Assembly (NCBI RefSeq): GCF_014145335.1
Contig: NZ_JACIVI010000001.1
Coordinates: 868,001 to 932,000 of the forward strand
Origin: Aquariibacter albus
GTDB taxonomy: Bacteria; Pseudomonadota; Gammaproteobacteria; Burkholderiales; Burkholderiaceae_C
Length of the DNA: 64,000 nt
Direction of reading: 5' to 3'
Both the position numbers and the translations under genes were made by a program. Within the stretch, counting starts at the first letter, position 1. The number at the start of each line of letters is the position of its first letter. This document shows, piece by piece, positions 48,754 through 57,499 of this stretch. The notes beneath the pieces are model-generated. The model had not been told where the DNA came from, ran no database searches, and was given only the letters and a program-made list of their open reading frames with translations.

Positions 48754-49846
48754 GCGCGCCTGGCGCAGGCCCCGCCTGCCGTGGATCGCCATGCTGCTGG
48801 CCAGCCTGGTGATGCCTGCGGCCGCCCAGCCCGTGGTCGGACCGGATGCTGCAGCCTCGGCCGCCGCCGTCCCGGAGGCGGACGCGGGGTCGCAGGCCGC
48901 GCCGGCTGGGGGCGGGGCAGGGCAGCGGGCACCGGCCCAACCCGCCGCCCCCGTGCCGGTCCCGCCCGCCGGGCTGCATCACAAGGTGGACGAGCCGCGG
49001 GCCTACGGGCATTGGGTCGGCGACGTGGTCGAACGCACGATACGGCTCGAACTGCCGGCGGGCCTGCGGCTGCGCGGTGACAGCGTGCCGGTGCCCGGCC
49101 GGCGCGGCCAGGCGCTGGAGCTGCGCGAGGCCTTGCACGAAGGCCCGCACGATGCGCCGCGCCAGACCCTGACCCTGCGCTACCAGGTCTTTGCCGCCCC
49201 GCTGCAGCCGCGCGTGCTGGAATTGCCGCCGGTGCTTCTGGAGTTTGAGCCCATCGGCGGAGGCCGGGTGCAGACCCTGAGGATCGACGCCTGGCCCCTG
49301 CAACTGGCGCCGCTGGGCCCTGAAGAAGCTGCCAATCGCCGCGGGCTGGGGCCGCTGCAGCCCGATGCCGACGCGCCCCCGCTCGACACCCGGGCCATCC
49401 GGCTGCGGGGCGGGCTGGCCCTGGCGGGGCTGCTGCTCATGCTGCTGGGCCTGGCCTGGGTGCTGCTGCTGCGTCCCCGCCTGCTGCGACAGCGCCAGCC
49501 CTTCGCCCGCCTGCGGCGCGAATTGGCCACGCTGCCCCCGCAGGCCCTGGCCGACGATCCCCGGGCCGTCTTCGCCCGCGTGCATGCGGCGCTGCGGGCC
49601 CAGGCCGGCCGCAACCTGCTCGCCCGCGACCTGCCGGCCTACCTGGACGCCCGGCCGGGCCTGGCCCCGCTGGCCGACGAACTGCTGGCCTTCCACCAGG
49701 CTTCGGAAATCCTGTTCTTCCAGCCCGGTGCCGGCGCCGCCCCCGGCTGGGATCTGGCCCGCCTGCGGCGTCTGGCCCAGGAGCTGGCCGCGTTCGAGCG
49801 CCTCGCGCCGGCTGCGCTGGCGGCGCCGGTGGAGGCCCGGGCATGA
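48737..49846 (+). CDS. mxaA: MxaA, membrane-anchored maturation protein
   Basis: A 369-residue protein with an N-terminal signal/anchor (LPWIAMLLASLVMPAAAQ), a low-complexity Ala/Pro linker (about 35-75), a periplasmic beta-rich domain, one membrane helix (GLALAGLLLMLLGLAWVLLL, about 230) and a cytoplasmic tail. In methylotrophs MxaA is required for calcium insertion into methanol dehydrogenase. Overlaps mxaS by 17 bp and mxaC by 4 bp, which argues for co-translation. Primary identity comes from gene order and topology; sequence conservation in this family is modest. Confidence 0.78.
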   Translation: MAPGLERAWRRPRLPWIAMLLASLVMPAAAQPVVGPDAAASAAAVPEADAGSQAAPAGGGAGQRAPAQPAAPVPVPPAGLHHKVDEPRAYGHWVGDVVERTIRLELPAGLRLRGDSVPVPGRRGQALELREALHEGPHDAPRQTLTLRYQVFAAPLQPRVLELPPVLLEFEPIGGGRVQTLRIDAWPLQLAPLGPEEAANRRGLGPLQPDADAPPLDTRAIRLRGGLALAGLLLMLLGLAWVLLLRPRLLRQRQPFARLRRELATLPPQALADDPRAVFARVHAALRAQAGRNLLARDLPAYLDARPGLAPLADELLAFHQASEILFFQPGAGAAPGWDLARLRRLAQELAAFERLAPAALAAPVEARA

Positions 49847-50877
49847 ACCTGGAACACCCCGCCTTGCTGCTTCTGCTGCCGCTGGCCTTGCTGCCGCTGC
49901 GGCGGGGGACGGGTTCGCGCCTGGTCTACTCCAGCCTGTCGCTCCTGCCGGACGACCCAGCGTCCCGCTGGCTCGACCGCGTGCTGCGCGGGGCCGGGGT
50001 GGTCGCGCTGGCGGCCCTGCTGCTGGCCTTGGCCGGCCCCTACCGGCCCGAGCGCCAGGTCGAGCGGCAAGGGCAGGGCGCCGAGATCGTGCTGCTGCTC
50101 GACCGCAGCCGCAGCATGGACCAGGCCTTCGGCAGCGCACGGGACGGCCTGGGCATCGGCGGCAACTACAACCCCTACTACAGCCTGTCGGGCGAGAAGG
50201 CGGTGGCCGACCGCAACAAGGGCGAGGCGGCGCGCCGCGTGCTGACCCAGTTCGTCGCGCAGCGGCCGAACGACCGCTTCGGCATGGTCGTGTTCAGCAC
50301 GCTGCCGATGCGCGTGCTGGACTTCACCGAGAAGCCCGCGGCGGTGAAGGCCGCCATCGCCGCGGGCCAGGTGGGCCGCGGCATCTCGGAAACCGACATC
50401 TGGCTGGCGCTGCAGGAGGGCCTGGCCTTCTTCGAGCAGCGGCCCTACACCGGCTCGCGCATCCTGATGCTGGTCTCGGACGGCGGCGACCATCTCGACG
50501 CCGTCGTGCGCGAGCGCCTCGCCACGCTCATGCAGCGCTACCGGGTGTCGCTGTACTGGATCTACATCCGCTCCGCGCGCAGCCCCGGCCTGAGCGAGGC
50601 CGAGGGCCTGAGCCCGGAGAACGCCGAAGCCGTCCCCGAGTACTTCCTGCACCGCTACTTCAAGAACCTGGGCGTGCCCTACCGGGCCTACGAGGCCGAG
50701 AACCCGGATGCCCTGGAACGCGCGGTGGCCGATGTGAACCGGCTCGAGAACCTCCCGATCACCTACCTGGACACGGTGCCGCGGGCGGCCTACGCCCCGC
50801 TGGCCTACGGGGTGGCTGCCGCGGCCTTGCTGCTGCTGAGCCTGGCCCGCTGGAAGGAACTGCACGCATGGCGCTGA
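49843..50877 (+). CDS. mxaC: MxaC, von Willebrand factor A protein
   Basis: A 344-residue membrane protein with helices at about 7-20 and 50-66 (AGVVALAALLLALAGPY) and near the C-terminus (about 318-336), enclosing a VWA domain. The metal-ion-dependent adhesion site is complete: D87-R-S89-R-S91 (LLLDRSRSMDQ), a Thr/Asp segment ISETDIW and the later SDGGD. In the mxa operon MxaC is another factor for metal insertion into methanol dehydrogenase. Starts in an ATGA overlap with mxaA. Confidence 0.83.
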   Translation: MNLEHPALLLLLPLALLPLRRGTGSRLVYSSLSLLPDDPASRWLDRVLRGAGVVALAALLLALAGPYRPERQVERQGQGAEIVLLLDRSRSMDQAFGSARDGLGIGGNYNPYYSLSGEKAVADRNKGEAARRVLTQFVAQRPNDRFGMVVFSTLPMRVLDFTEKPAAVKAAIAAGQVGRGISETDIWLALQEGLAFFEQRPYTGSRILMLVSDGGDHLDAVVRERLATLMQRYRVSLYWIYIRSARSPGLSEAEGLSPENAEAVPEYFLHRYFKNLGVPYRAYEAENPDALERAVADVNRLENLPITYLDTVPRAAYAPLAYGVAAAALLLLSLARWKELHAWR

Positions 50878-51650
50878 CCCCGTCCACGGCCTCCCCGGCC
50901 CCTGCCGGGGCCGATCGTCGCCAGCGCCAGCAGGCTGCGGCCGCTTCGGCCCTGGCCCGTGCGCGACGGCGCTTGCGCTGGGCCCTGGCCGCGACCCTGC
51001 TGCTGGCCGTGCTGGCCGGCCGCGAAGGGCTGGCCCTGCGCGAGGCTGCGCAGTGGGACGCCCGCATGGCCGCCCTGCGCGAGGACCCCGAGGCGGCCCG
51101 CGAGGTGCTGCGCCGGGCGCTTGCGCGGGTCGGGCCCGGATCGGTGGCCGGTGCCCTCGAGGGCGCCTCCGGCAGCCCGCCGGCCGGTCGTGCATCCGCG
51201 CCGGCGGTGTCGGCCGCTTCGGCGGCATCCGGACGGCCGGACTGGCTGGACGCCGGGCATCCCCCGGAATGGCGCTTTGCCGAAGCCCAGGTCCTGGCCG
51301 CCGCCGGCGAGCACGAGGCCGCGCTGGCCCGCTACCGCAGCCTGATCGATCACCCACGGCTGGGTCTGGCCGCGCGCTACAACAGCAGCAATGTGCTGAT
51401 GCAACAGGCTTTTCGGCTGCGCGAGTCCCCCTCGCCCGGCCAGGCCGTGCCGGTGATCGAACTGGCCAAGGAGGGCTACCGCCAGGTGCTGCGGCTGGAC
51501 CCGACGCACTGGCCCGCCCGCTACAACTACGAGCGGGCGCAGCGCCTGCTGCCCGACCCCGAGCACGAGGACAGCGAGGCGGCCGGCCCGCCCGAGAACG
51601 CCGAGCGGGCCGCCACCACCATGCGCGGCGTCTCCCAGGGCCTGCCATGA
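50868..51650 (+). CDS. mxaK: MxaK, membrane-anchored TPR-like protein
   Basis: A 260-residue protein with one N-terminal membrane helix (LRWALAATLLLAVLAG, about 35-51) and a helical domain with tetratricopeptide-like features (WRFAEAQVLAAAGEHEAALARYRSLIDHPRLGLAARYNSSNVLMQQ; later LDPTHWPARYNYERAQRLL). It overlaps mxaC by 10 bp and mxaL by 4 bp. Assigned to MxaK by position and size; probably a scaffold for the VWA proteins. Confidence 0.76.
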   Translation: MALTPSTASPAPAGADRRQRQQAAAASALARARRRLRWALAATLLLAVLAGREGLALREAAQWDARMAALREDPEAAREVLRRALARVGPGSVAGALEGASGSPPAGRASAPAVSAASAASGRPDWLDAGHPPEWRFAEAQVLAAAGEHEAALARYRSLIDHPRLGLAARYNSSNVLMQQAFRLRESPSPGQAVPVIELAKEGYRQVLRLDPTHWPARYNYERAQRLLPDPEHEDSEAAGPPENAERAATTMRGVSQGLP

Positions 51651-52675
51651 AGCGCGCGGCCGTCCTGCGCCGGCTCGGCCTTCGGCACCTTCGCCCGCGC
51701 CATGCCCAGCTGCGACCGCTCGCGCTGCTGCTGGTCCTGCTGGCCCTGCTCGACCCGGCCCTGCACGGGCCGGGCCGGCGCCACGACTGGGTGGTGGTGC
51801 TGGACGTGACGCAGAGCATGGATGTGCGCGACATGCCGGTCACCGCCGCCGATGGCTCGACCCAGCTCGTGAGCCGGCTGCAGGCCGCCAAGCGCCAGCT
51901 GGACGCGGTGATCGGCGAGATGCCCTGCGGCTCGCAGCTGGGCCTGGGCCTGTTCACGGAATCGCGCAGCTTCCTGCTGCTCGCGCCGATGGAGGTCTGC
52001 GCGAACTACCGCGAGCTGAAGGACACGCTGGCGCGCATCGACGGCCGCATGGCCTGGACGGGCAACAGCGAAGTGGCCAAGGGCTTGTTTGGCGCCGTGG
52101 CGATCGCCGCGGGGCTGCCGGAGAAGCCCGCCCTGCTGTTCCTCAGCGACGGGCATGAGTCGCCGCCGGTGAACCCGCGCTACCGGCCCAACTTCCCCGG
52201 CACACCGGGCGAGGTGCGCGGCGTGGTGATGGGCGTCGGCGGCGACGAGCTGGCACCGATACCGCGCTCGGACCCCGCCGGGCGGCCGCTCGGCTTCTGG
52301 GGGGCGAACGAGGTGATGCAGGTCGACCCGCGCAGCCTGGGCCGCGGCGGCACCGGTGAGGCCCTGATCGACACCGAGGCCGACAAGCCGGTGCAGCCCA
52401 TCCCCGGGGTGGTGCCGGGCAAGGAGCACCTCTCGGCCCTGCGCGGCGACTACCTGCGCGAGCTGGCCGACAGCCTCAAGCTGGGCTACCAGCGGCTGGA
52501 TGCACCGGCCGCGCTGCGTGAGCGGCTGCTGGACCCGGCCCTGGCCCACCCGGCCCCAACCCGCCATGCGCTGGCCCCGCTGCTGGGGGGCGCCGCGCTG
52601 CTGGCGCTGCTGCTCTCCTACCTGCCGCCGCCTTCGGTCTGGCGCTGGCGTGCGTGGAGGCGCCCGCAGAGGTAG
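51647..52675 (+). CDS. mxaL: MxaL, von Willebrand factor A protein
   Basis: The second VWA protein of the cluster, 342 residues. An N-terminal helix (LRPLALLLVLLALLDPAL) is followed by the VWA domain with metal site D53-V-T55-Q-S57 (VVLDVTQSMDVRD) and FLSDGHE, and a C-terminal helix (LAPLLGGAALLALLLSYL). The ATG at 51647 overlaps the mxaK stop by 4 bp. The 3' end overlaps the convergent agmatinase gene by 58 bp. Probably acts with MxaC in calcium insertion. Confidence 0.82.
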   Translation: MKRAAVLRRLGLRHLRPRHAQLRPLALLLVLLALLDPALHGPGRRHDWVVVLDVTQSMDVRDMPVTAADGSTQLVSRLQAAKRQLDAVIGEMPCGSQLGLGLFTESRSFLLLAPMEVCANYRELKDTLARIDGRMAWTGNSEVAKGLFGAVAIAAGLPEKPALLFLSDGHESPPVNPRYRPNFPGTPGEVRGVVMGVGGDELAPIPRSDPAGRPLGFWGANEVMQVDPRSLGRGGTGEALIDTEADKPVQPIPGVVPGKEHLSALRGDYLRELADSLKLGYQRLDAPAALRERLLDPALAHPAPTRHALAPLLGGAALLALLLSYLPPPSVWRWRAWRRPQR

Positions 52676-53571
52676 GTCCAGACGAAGCAGGCGGCGGCGT
52701 TCGCGGTGAGCTCGGCATGGTCGTAGGGCGGTGCCACCTCCACGCAATCCATGCCGACGAAGTTCAGGTCGGCCAGCTCTTCAAGGATCGTCAGCACCTG
52801 GTTGCTGCTCAGCCCCCCCGGCTCGGGCGTGCCGGTGCCGGGGGCGTAGGCAGGGTCCAGGCAGTCGATGTCCAGGCTCAGGTAGAGCGGCGGATGGCCC
52901 AGGGCCCTCATGCGCGCGCGGATGGCGTCCAGCACGGGGGCAAGCTGCGCCGGGCTGGCCAGGCCACGCAGCGCGCGGGCGGTGAAGATCTGGCCGCCGC
53001 GGTCGGCCACGTAGTCCCGTGCCGCCCGCTCGCCGGCCGAGCGGATGCCGATCTGCACGAAGCCCTCCGGCACGGCCAGGCCCTCCTGGATCGCCTCGTG
53101 CACCCAGGTGCCGTGGCCGCTGGGCTCGCCGAAGTGGTCGGTCCAGGTGTCGCAGTGCGCATCGAAGTGCAGCACGGCCAGCGGCTGGCCATGACGGGCC
53201 TTGAGCGCGCGCAGCAGGGGCAGGGTGATGCTGTGGTCGCCGCCGAGCCAGACCATGTGTCGCTCGGCGAGCAGGGCTGCGGCCGGCGCGGCCAGGGCGG
53301 CCCGCATGCGTTCGAGGCTGGTGTTGGGCAGGGCCAGGTCGCCGGCGTCGGCCAGCGCGGTGTCGGGGCTGAGGTCGAAATGCGGATGGATGCCGTCGCA
53401 GAGCATCAGGCTGGCCGCGCGGATCGCGGCCGGGCCGAAGCGCGCGCCAGGCCGGTGGGTGACGCTGCCGTCCCAGGCGATGCCGGCCAGGCCGAAGGGT
53501 CGGCCGTCTCCCGGCAGGGGCGCCGGAACGCGCAGGAATCGCTGGTCGCTGTGGAAGGCGAAGGCGCTCAT
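52618..53571 (-). CDS. speB: agmatinase (ureohydrolase family)
   Basis: A binuclear manganese enzyme, 317 residues, hydrolysing agmatine to putrescine and urea. All metal ligands are visible: GGDHS (His113), HFDAHCDT (Asp137, His139, Asp141) and SLDIDCLDP (Asp234, Asp236), followed by PGTGTPEPGG, which favours agmatinase or guanidino-acid hydrolases over arginase. The product putrescine is the substrate of the locus at 32-46 kb. Other ureohydrolases (guanidinobutyrase, proclavaminate amidinohydrolase) remain possible. Divergent from aceA. Confidence 0.85.
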   Translation of the reverse strand: MSAFAFHSDQRFLRVPAPLPGDGRPFGLAGIAWDGSVTHRPGARFGPAAIRAASLMLCDGIHPHFDLSPDTALADAGDLALPNTSLERMRAALAAPAAALLAERHMVWLGGDHSITLPLLRALKARHGQPLAVLHFDAHCDTWTDHFGEPSGHGTWVHEAIQEGLAVPEGFVQIGIRSAGERAARDYVADRGGQIFTARALRGLASPAQLAPVLDAIRARMRALGHPPLYLSLDIDCLDPAYAPGTGTPEPGGLSSNQVLTILEELADLNFVGMDCVEVAPPYDHAELTANAAACFVWTYLCGRLHARQRQTEGGGR

Positions 53572-53645
53572 CGTGATCCGGTCCTCATTTCATCGGGGCA
53601 GGTGGGGCTTCCATCATGTAAAAATAGCGTCTGGTGCGGCGCCGC

Positions 53646-53750
53646 AAAATTTCCCATTGTGGGGAACAAGATTTCGCATCCGGAAATTTCGTCGCCAAGT
53701 CCTTGATTTTCAAGGGCTAGCCAGTGAGTCTTCTATAAGACACAAGTCTT
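53646..53750 (+). promoter_or_regulatory. aceA upstream region with nested inverted repeats
   Basis: An A+T-rich island in the 242-bp gap before aceA. AAATTTCC (53647-53654) and GGAAATTT (53682-53689) are inverted copies centred 35 bp apart. Between them TTCCC and GGGAA form a smaller inverted repeat. CCTTGA-TTT-TCAAGG (53701-53715) is a perfect palindrome with a 3-base centre. GTCTT-N4-AAGAC (53728-53741) encloses a TATAAG -10 (53734-53739), and GTCTT recurs at 53746. No -35 match is evident, suggesting an activator-dependent promoter. Confidence 0.45.
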
Positions 53751-53813
53751 CGCAAAGCGTGGCCGCACAGCTACGCTATCGCCACTTTCCGTTCCATCCC
53801 TGGAGTCTCTCCC

Positions 53814-55130
53814 ATGACGCAACTGACCCGCGAACAACAGATCGCCGCCCTCGAAAAGGACTGGGCTGAAAACCCCCGCTGGAAGCTCGTGAAGCGCGGC
53901 TACAGCGCGGCCGACGTCGTTCGCCTGCGTGGCAGCCTGCAGCCCGAGTACACCCTGGCCAAGCGCGGCGCCGAGACCCTGTGGGCCAAGGTCAATGGCG
54001 GCGCCAAGAAGGGCTACGTCAACGCCTTCGGCGCGATCACCGCCGGTCAGGCGATGCAGCAGGCCAAGGCCGGCCTGGAAGCCGTGTACCTGTCGGGCTG
54101 GCAAGTCGCCGCCGACGGCAACACCAGCGAAACCATGTACCCCGACCAGTCGCTCTACGCGTACGACTCGGTGCCGACCATGGTTCGCCGCATCAACAAC
54201 ACCTTCAAGCGCGCTGACGAGATCCAGTGGTCGCGTGGCATCGAGCCGGGCTCGGCCGAGTTCATCGACTACTTCCTGCCCATCGTCGCGGACGCGGAAG
54301 CCGGTTTCGGCGGCGTGCTGAACGCCTTCGAGCTGATGAAGAACATGATCGCCGCGGGTGCCGCCGGCGTTCACTTCGAAGACCAGCTGGCCGCTGTCAA
54401 GAAGTGCGGCCACATGGGTGGCAAGGTCCTGGTCCCGACCCAGGAAGCCATCGAGAAGCTGATCTCGGCCCGCTTCGCCGCCGACGTGATGGGCGTGCCG
54501 ACCATCGTGCTGGCCCGTACCGACGCCGAGGCCGCCAACCTGATCACCAGCGACCACGACGCCAACGACAAGCCCTTCCTGACCGGTGAGCGCACCCAGG
54601 AAGGCTTCTACCGCGTCAAGAACGGCCTGGAGCAAGCCATCAGCCGTGGCGTCGCCTACGCCCCCTACGCCGACCTGGTGTGGTGCGAAACCGGCGTGCC
54701 CGACATCGGCTTCGCCCGTGAGTTCGCGCAAGCCGTGCACGCCGCCTGCCCGGGCAAGCTGCTGTCGTACAACTGCTCGCCGTCGTTCAACTGGAAGAAG
54801 AACCTCAACGACAGCCAGATCGCTTCCTTCCAGGAAGACCTGAGCGCGCTGGGCTACAAGTACCAGTTCATCACCCTGGCCGGCATCCACGTCAACTGGT
54901 ACAACACCTTCCAGTTCGCGCATGCCTATGCCCGCGGCGAAGGCATGAAGCACTACGTCCAGCAGGTGCAGGAGCCGGAATTCGCGGCGCGCGAGAAGGG
55001 CTACACCTTCGTGTCGCACCAGCAGGAAGTCGGCGCCGGCTACTTCGACGACGTGACCACCGTGATCCAGGGCGGTTCGTCCTCGGTCAAGGCCCTGACC
55101 GGCTCGACCGAAGAAGAGCAGTTCCACTGA
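53814..55130 (+). CDS. aceA: isocitrate lyase
   Basis: Splits isocitrate to glyoxylate and succinate, the entry to the glyoxylate bypass used on acetate and fatty acids. The 438-residue product has the catalytic cysteine motif KKCGHMGGK (196-204, Cys198), Mg-binding [10 protein letters not shown] (158-167), the [16 protein letters not shown] segment and [10 protein letters not shown]. It is of the AceA (E. coli-like) length class. Ribosome site TGGAGT. The gene uses noticeably more CGT and GGT codons than its neighbours, as highly expressed genes tend to. No malate synthase gene is in the window. Confidence 0.96.
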   Translation: MTQLTREQQIAALEKDWAENPRWKLVKRGYSAADVVRLRGSLQPEYTLAKRGAETLWAKVNGGAKKGYVNAFGAITAGQAMQQAKAGLEAVYLSGWQVAADGNTSETMYPDQSLYAYDSVPTMVRRINNTFKRADEIQWSRGIEPGSAEFIDYFLPIVADAEAGFGGVLNAFELMKNMIAAGAAGVHFEDQLAAVKKCGHMGGKVLVPTQEAIEKLISARFAADVMGVPTIVLARTDAEAANLITSDHDANDKPFLTGERTQEGFYRVKNGLEQAISRGVAYAPYADLVWCETGVPDIGFAREFAQAVHAACPGKLLSYNCSPSFNWKKNLNDSQIASFQEDLSALGYKYQFITLAGIHVNWYNTFQFAHAYARGEGMKHYVQQVQEPEFAAREKGYTFVSHQQEVGAGYFDDVTTVIQGGSSSVKALTGSTEEEQFH

Positions 55131-55175
55131 TCCAGGCGGCCGGCGTATGCCGGCACCTGATCGCGTGAACCGCCG

Positions 55176-55209
55176 GAGGGCCCGGGGCGCAAGCTCCGGG
55201 CCCTCTTGC
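55176..55209 (+). terminator. terminator after aceA
   Basis: A 10-bp perfect stem, GAGGGCCCGG (55176-55185) and CCGGGCCCTC (55196-55205), that can extend inward by three pairs (one G-U) to a GCAA tetraloop. It is followed by TTGCT, a weak U tract. Lies 46 bp past the aceA stop. Confidence 0.6.
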
Positions 55210-55286
55210 TCGGGCACGATGCCCCGACCGGTCCGCGCCACTGAACGTGCCCTCGAAGCAGGGCGAAGAGTCCCTGGGGCGGTCCT

Positions 55287-55292
55287 TAGAAT
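55287..55292 (+). promoter_or_regulatory. -10 box of the thrS leader transcript
   Basis: TAGAAT in the context CCTTAGAATGCG, the same form as the hexamers ahead of etfB. It lies 38 bp ahead of the leader peptide ATG and 177 bp ahead of thrS. No -35 box with good match is seen 16-18 bp upstream. Confidence 0.4.
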
Positions 55293-55329
55293 GCGTGACC
55301 CGAAACCCAACAAGGGCGAGAAAGGCACG

Positions 55330-55386
55330 ATGGTTATGACACCGCGGACTCCGGCTTCCACCTCACCGCAGCGCCGCTGGCGCTGA
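55330..55386 (+). CDS. candidate thrS leader peptide
   Basis: An 18-codon frame, [18 protein letters not shown], preceded by AAAGG at ribosome-site distance. Three of the 18 codons are for threonine (ACA, ACT and ACC at codons 4, 7 and 11); ACA and ACT are rare in this G+C-rich genome, where Thr is nearly always ACC or ACG. The stop lies within a 7-bp hairpin (55369-55385), and a Rho-independent terminator follows before thrS. The layout is that of a ribosome-mediated attenuator sensing charged tRNA-Thr. Only the layout is seen; translation of the peptide is inferred. Confidence 0.6.
   Translation: MVMTPRTPASTSPQRRWR
55369..55385 (+). promoter_or_regulatory. leader hairpin 1 of the thrS attenuator
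   Basis: A perfect 7-bp stem, CAGCGCC (55369-55375) and GGCGCTG (55379-55385), with loop GCT, covering the last codons of the leader peptide. A ribosome held at Thr codon 11 (55360-55362) would mask its left arm, freeing the downstream strand to join the antiterminator formed by CCGCGC (55395-55400) with GCGCGG (55425-55430). Confidence 0.55.
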
Positions 55387-55420
55387 GCCCGAACCCGCGC
55401 GACCGTCCCTGCTCCCCTCG

Positions 55421-55448
55421 AAAAGCGCGGCTCGCCCCGCGCTTTTTT
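55421..55448 (+). terminator. attenuator terminator ahead of thrS
   Basis: A 10-bp perfect stem, AAAAGCGCGG (55421-55430) and CCGCGCTTTT (55437-55446), with a 6-base loop and six T (55443-55448): a textbook Rho-independent terminator just 20 bp ahead of the thrS ATG, where it can only act on transcripts that started upstream. Its left arm can instead pair with CCGCGC at 55395-55400. Confidence 0.8.
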
Positions 55449-55468
55449 CTTGCCCGACCGGATTCCCC

Positions 55469-57388
55469 ATGCCTGCGATCCTGCTCCCCGACGGCTCACG
55501 CCGTGAGTTCCCTGCGCCCGTCACCGTTGCCGAGGTCGCCGCCTCGATCGGCGCCGGCCTGGCCAAGGCTGCCCTGGCCGGCCGCATCGGACGAGGCGAT
55601 GCGGCCCGTCTGGTCGACACCTCGCACACGATCGCGGAGGACGTCGAACTGGCCATCGTGACCGAGAAGGATGCCGACGGCCTGGAGCTGATCCGTCATT
55701 CCACCGCGCACCTGCTGGCCTATGCGGTCAAGCAGCTCTTCCCCGAGGCCCAGGTCACCATCGGTCCGGTCATCGAGGACGGCTTCTATTACGACTTCGC
55801 CTACAAGCGACCCTTCACGCCGGAGGACCTGGCTGCCATTGAGCAACGCATGGGCGAGCTGGCGAAGAAGGACGAGAAGGTCGAGCGCCGGGTGCTGCCG
55901 CGCGACGAGGCCGTCGCGCACTTCAAGGCCCAGGGCGAGCATTACAAGGCCGAGATCATCGCGAGCATCCCGGAGGGGCAGGACGTCAGCCTCTACCGCG
56001 AAGGCGGTTTCGAGGACCTCTGCCGCGGCCCGCACGTGCCCAGCACCGGCAAGCTCAAGCACTTCAAGCTCATGAAGGTGGCCGGGGCCTACTGGCGCGG
56101 CGATCACCGCAACGAGATGCTGCAGCGGGTCTACGGCACGGCCTGGGCCAGCAAGGACGATCTGCAGGCCTACCTGCGTCGCATCGAGGAGGCTGAGAAG
56201 CGCGACCACCGCAAGCTCGGCCGCGAACTGGACCTCTTCCACCTCGACGAGCACGCGCCCGGCCTGGTCTTCTGGCACCCCAAGGGCTGGACGCTGTGGC
56301 AGCAGGTCGAGCAGACCATGCGCCGCGTCTACCAGGACCACGGCTACCTCGAGGTCAAGGGCCCGCAGATCCTCGACAAGGGCCTGTGGGAGAAGACCGG
56401 GCACTGGGACAAGTACCGCGACAACATGTTCACGACCGAGTCGGAGAAGCGCGACTACGCGCTCAAGCCGATGAACTGTCCCGGTCACGTGCTCATCTAC
56501 AAGCAGGGCATCAAGAGCTACCGTGACCTGCCGCTGCGCTTCGGCGAGTTCGGCCAGTGCCACCGCAACGAGCCCACTGGTGGCCTGCACGGCATCATGC
56601 GGGTGCGCGGCTTCACGCAGGACGACGGCCACATCTTCTGCACCGAGGACCAGATCCTCGATGAGTGCGGGGCCTTCACCGAACTGCTGAAGCGCGTCTA
56701 CGCCGATTTCGGCTTCACCGACATCCTCTACAAGGTCGCCACCCGGCCGGCCGCTCGCATCGGCTCCGACGAGGCCTGGGACAAGGCCGAGGCCGCCTTG
56801 TTCGCCAGCCTGGAGCGCTCGGGCTGCGCCTACGAGATCGCGCCGGGCGACGGCGCCTTCTACGGCCCGAAGATCGAATACACGCTCAAAGATGCGCTGG
56901 GCCGGCCCTGGCAGTGCGGCACCATCCAGGTGGACTTCGCCCTGCCCGAACGGCTGGACGCGGAGTACGTGGCCGAGGATGGCAGCCGCAAGCGGCCGGT
57001 CATGCTGCACCGGGCCATCCTCGGGAGCCTGGAGCGTTTCATCGGCATCCTGATTGAACAACATGCTGGCGCGCTGCCGGCCTGGCTGGCTCCGGTGCAG
57101 GTGGCGGTGCTCAACATCACCGATGCGCAGGCCGATTACGCCCGTGAAGTCGCCAAAACGCTGCAGAAACAAGGCCTTAGGGTTGCGCTGGACCTCCGCA
57201 ACGAGAAGATCACGTATAAAATTCGTGAGCATTCGATGCAAAAGCTCCCCTACATCCTCGTCGTTGGTGACAAGGAGATGGCGGCGGGAGCCGTTGCGGT
57301 GCGCGCCCGGGGCAACCAAGACCTCGGAGCGATGGCCCTGGAAGCCTTCTCCCAGAAGATCACCGGTGACATCGCCCGCAAGGCCTGA
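55469..57388 (+). CDS. thrS: threonyl-tRNA synthetase
   Basis: Charges tRNA-Thr. The 639-residue class II synthetase has, in order, the TGS domain (1-62), the editing domain with H77-S-T-A-H81 plus later Cys/His ligands (LCRGPHVP), the catalytic core with MNCPGH, the motif 2 region [22 protein letters not shown] and motif 3 [13 protein letters not shown], and the anticodon-binding domain from about 535 ([18 protein letters not shown]). Full length. It leads the thrS-infC-rpmI-rplT-pheS-pheT-ihfA block, the order found in E. coli, and is preceded by the candidate attenuator. Confidence 0.97.
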   Translation: MPAILLPDGSRREFPAPVTVAEVAASIGAGLAKAALAGRIGRGDAARLVDTSHTIAEDVELAIVTEKDADGLELIRHSTAHLLAYAVKQLFPEAQVTIGPVIEDGFYYDFAYKRPFTPEDLAAIEQRMGELAKKDEKVERRVLPRDEAVAHFKAQGEHYKAEIIASIPEGQDVSLYREGGFEDLCRGPHVPSTGKLKHFKLMKVAGAYWRGDHRNEMLQRVYGTAWASKDDLQAYLRRIEEAEKRDHRKLGRELDLFHLDEHAPGLVFWHPKGWTLWQQVEQTMRRVYQDHGYLEVKGPQILDKGLWEKTGHWDKYRDNMFTTESEKRDYALKPMNCPGHVLIYKQGIKSYRDLPLRFGEFGQCHRNEPTGGLHGIMRVRGFTQDDGHIFCTEDQILDECGAFTELLKRVYADFGFTDILYKVATRPAARIGSDEAWDKAEAALFASLERSGCAYEIAPGDGAFYGPKIEYTLKDALGRPWQCGTIQVDFALPERLDAEYVAEDGSRKRPVMLHRAILGSLERFIGILIEQHAGALPAWLAPVQVAVLNITDAQADYAREVAKTLQKQGLRVALDLRNEKITYKIREHSMQKLPYILVVGDKEMAAGAVAVRARGNQDLGAMALEAFSQKITGDIARKA

Positions 57389-57499
57389 AAAGGTCAGCGG
57401 CGTCAGATGACTGTTGTCCAAGCACGGTCAGACGGCAGCCTCGCCCAGGGACGCACCCCGATCAATCAATGAGCCCCCGGGCTCGGAAGGACCCAGACC

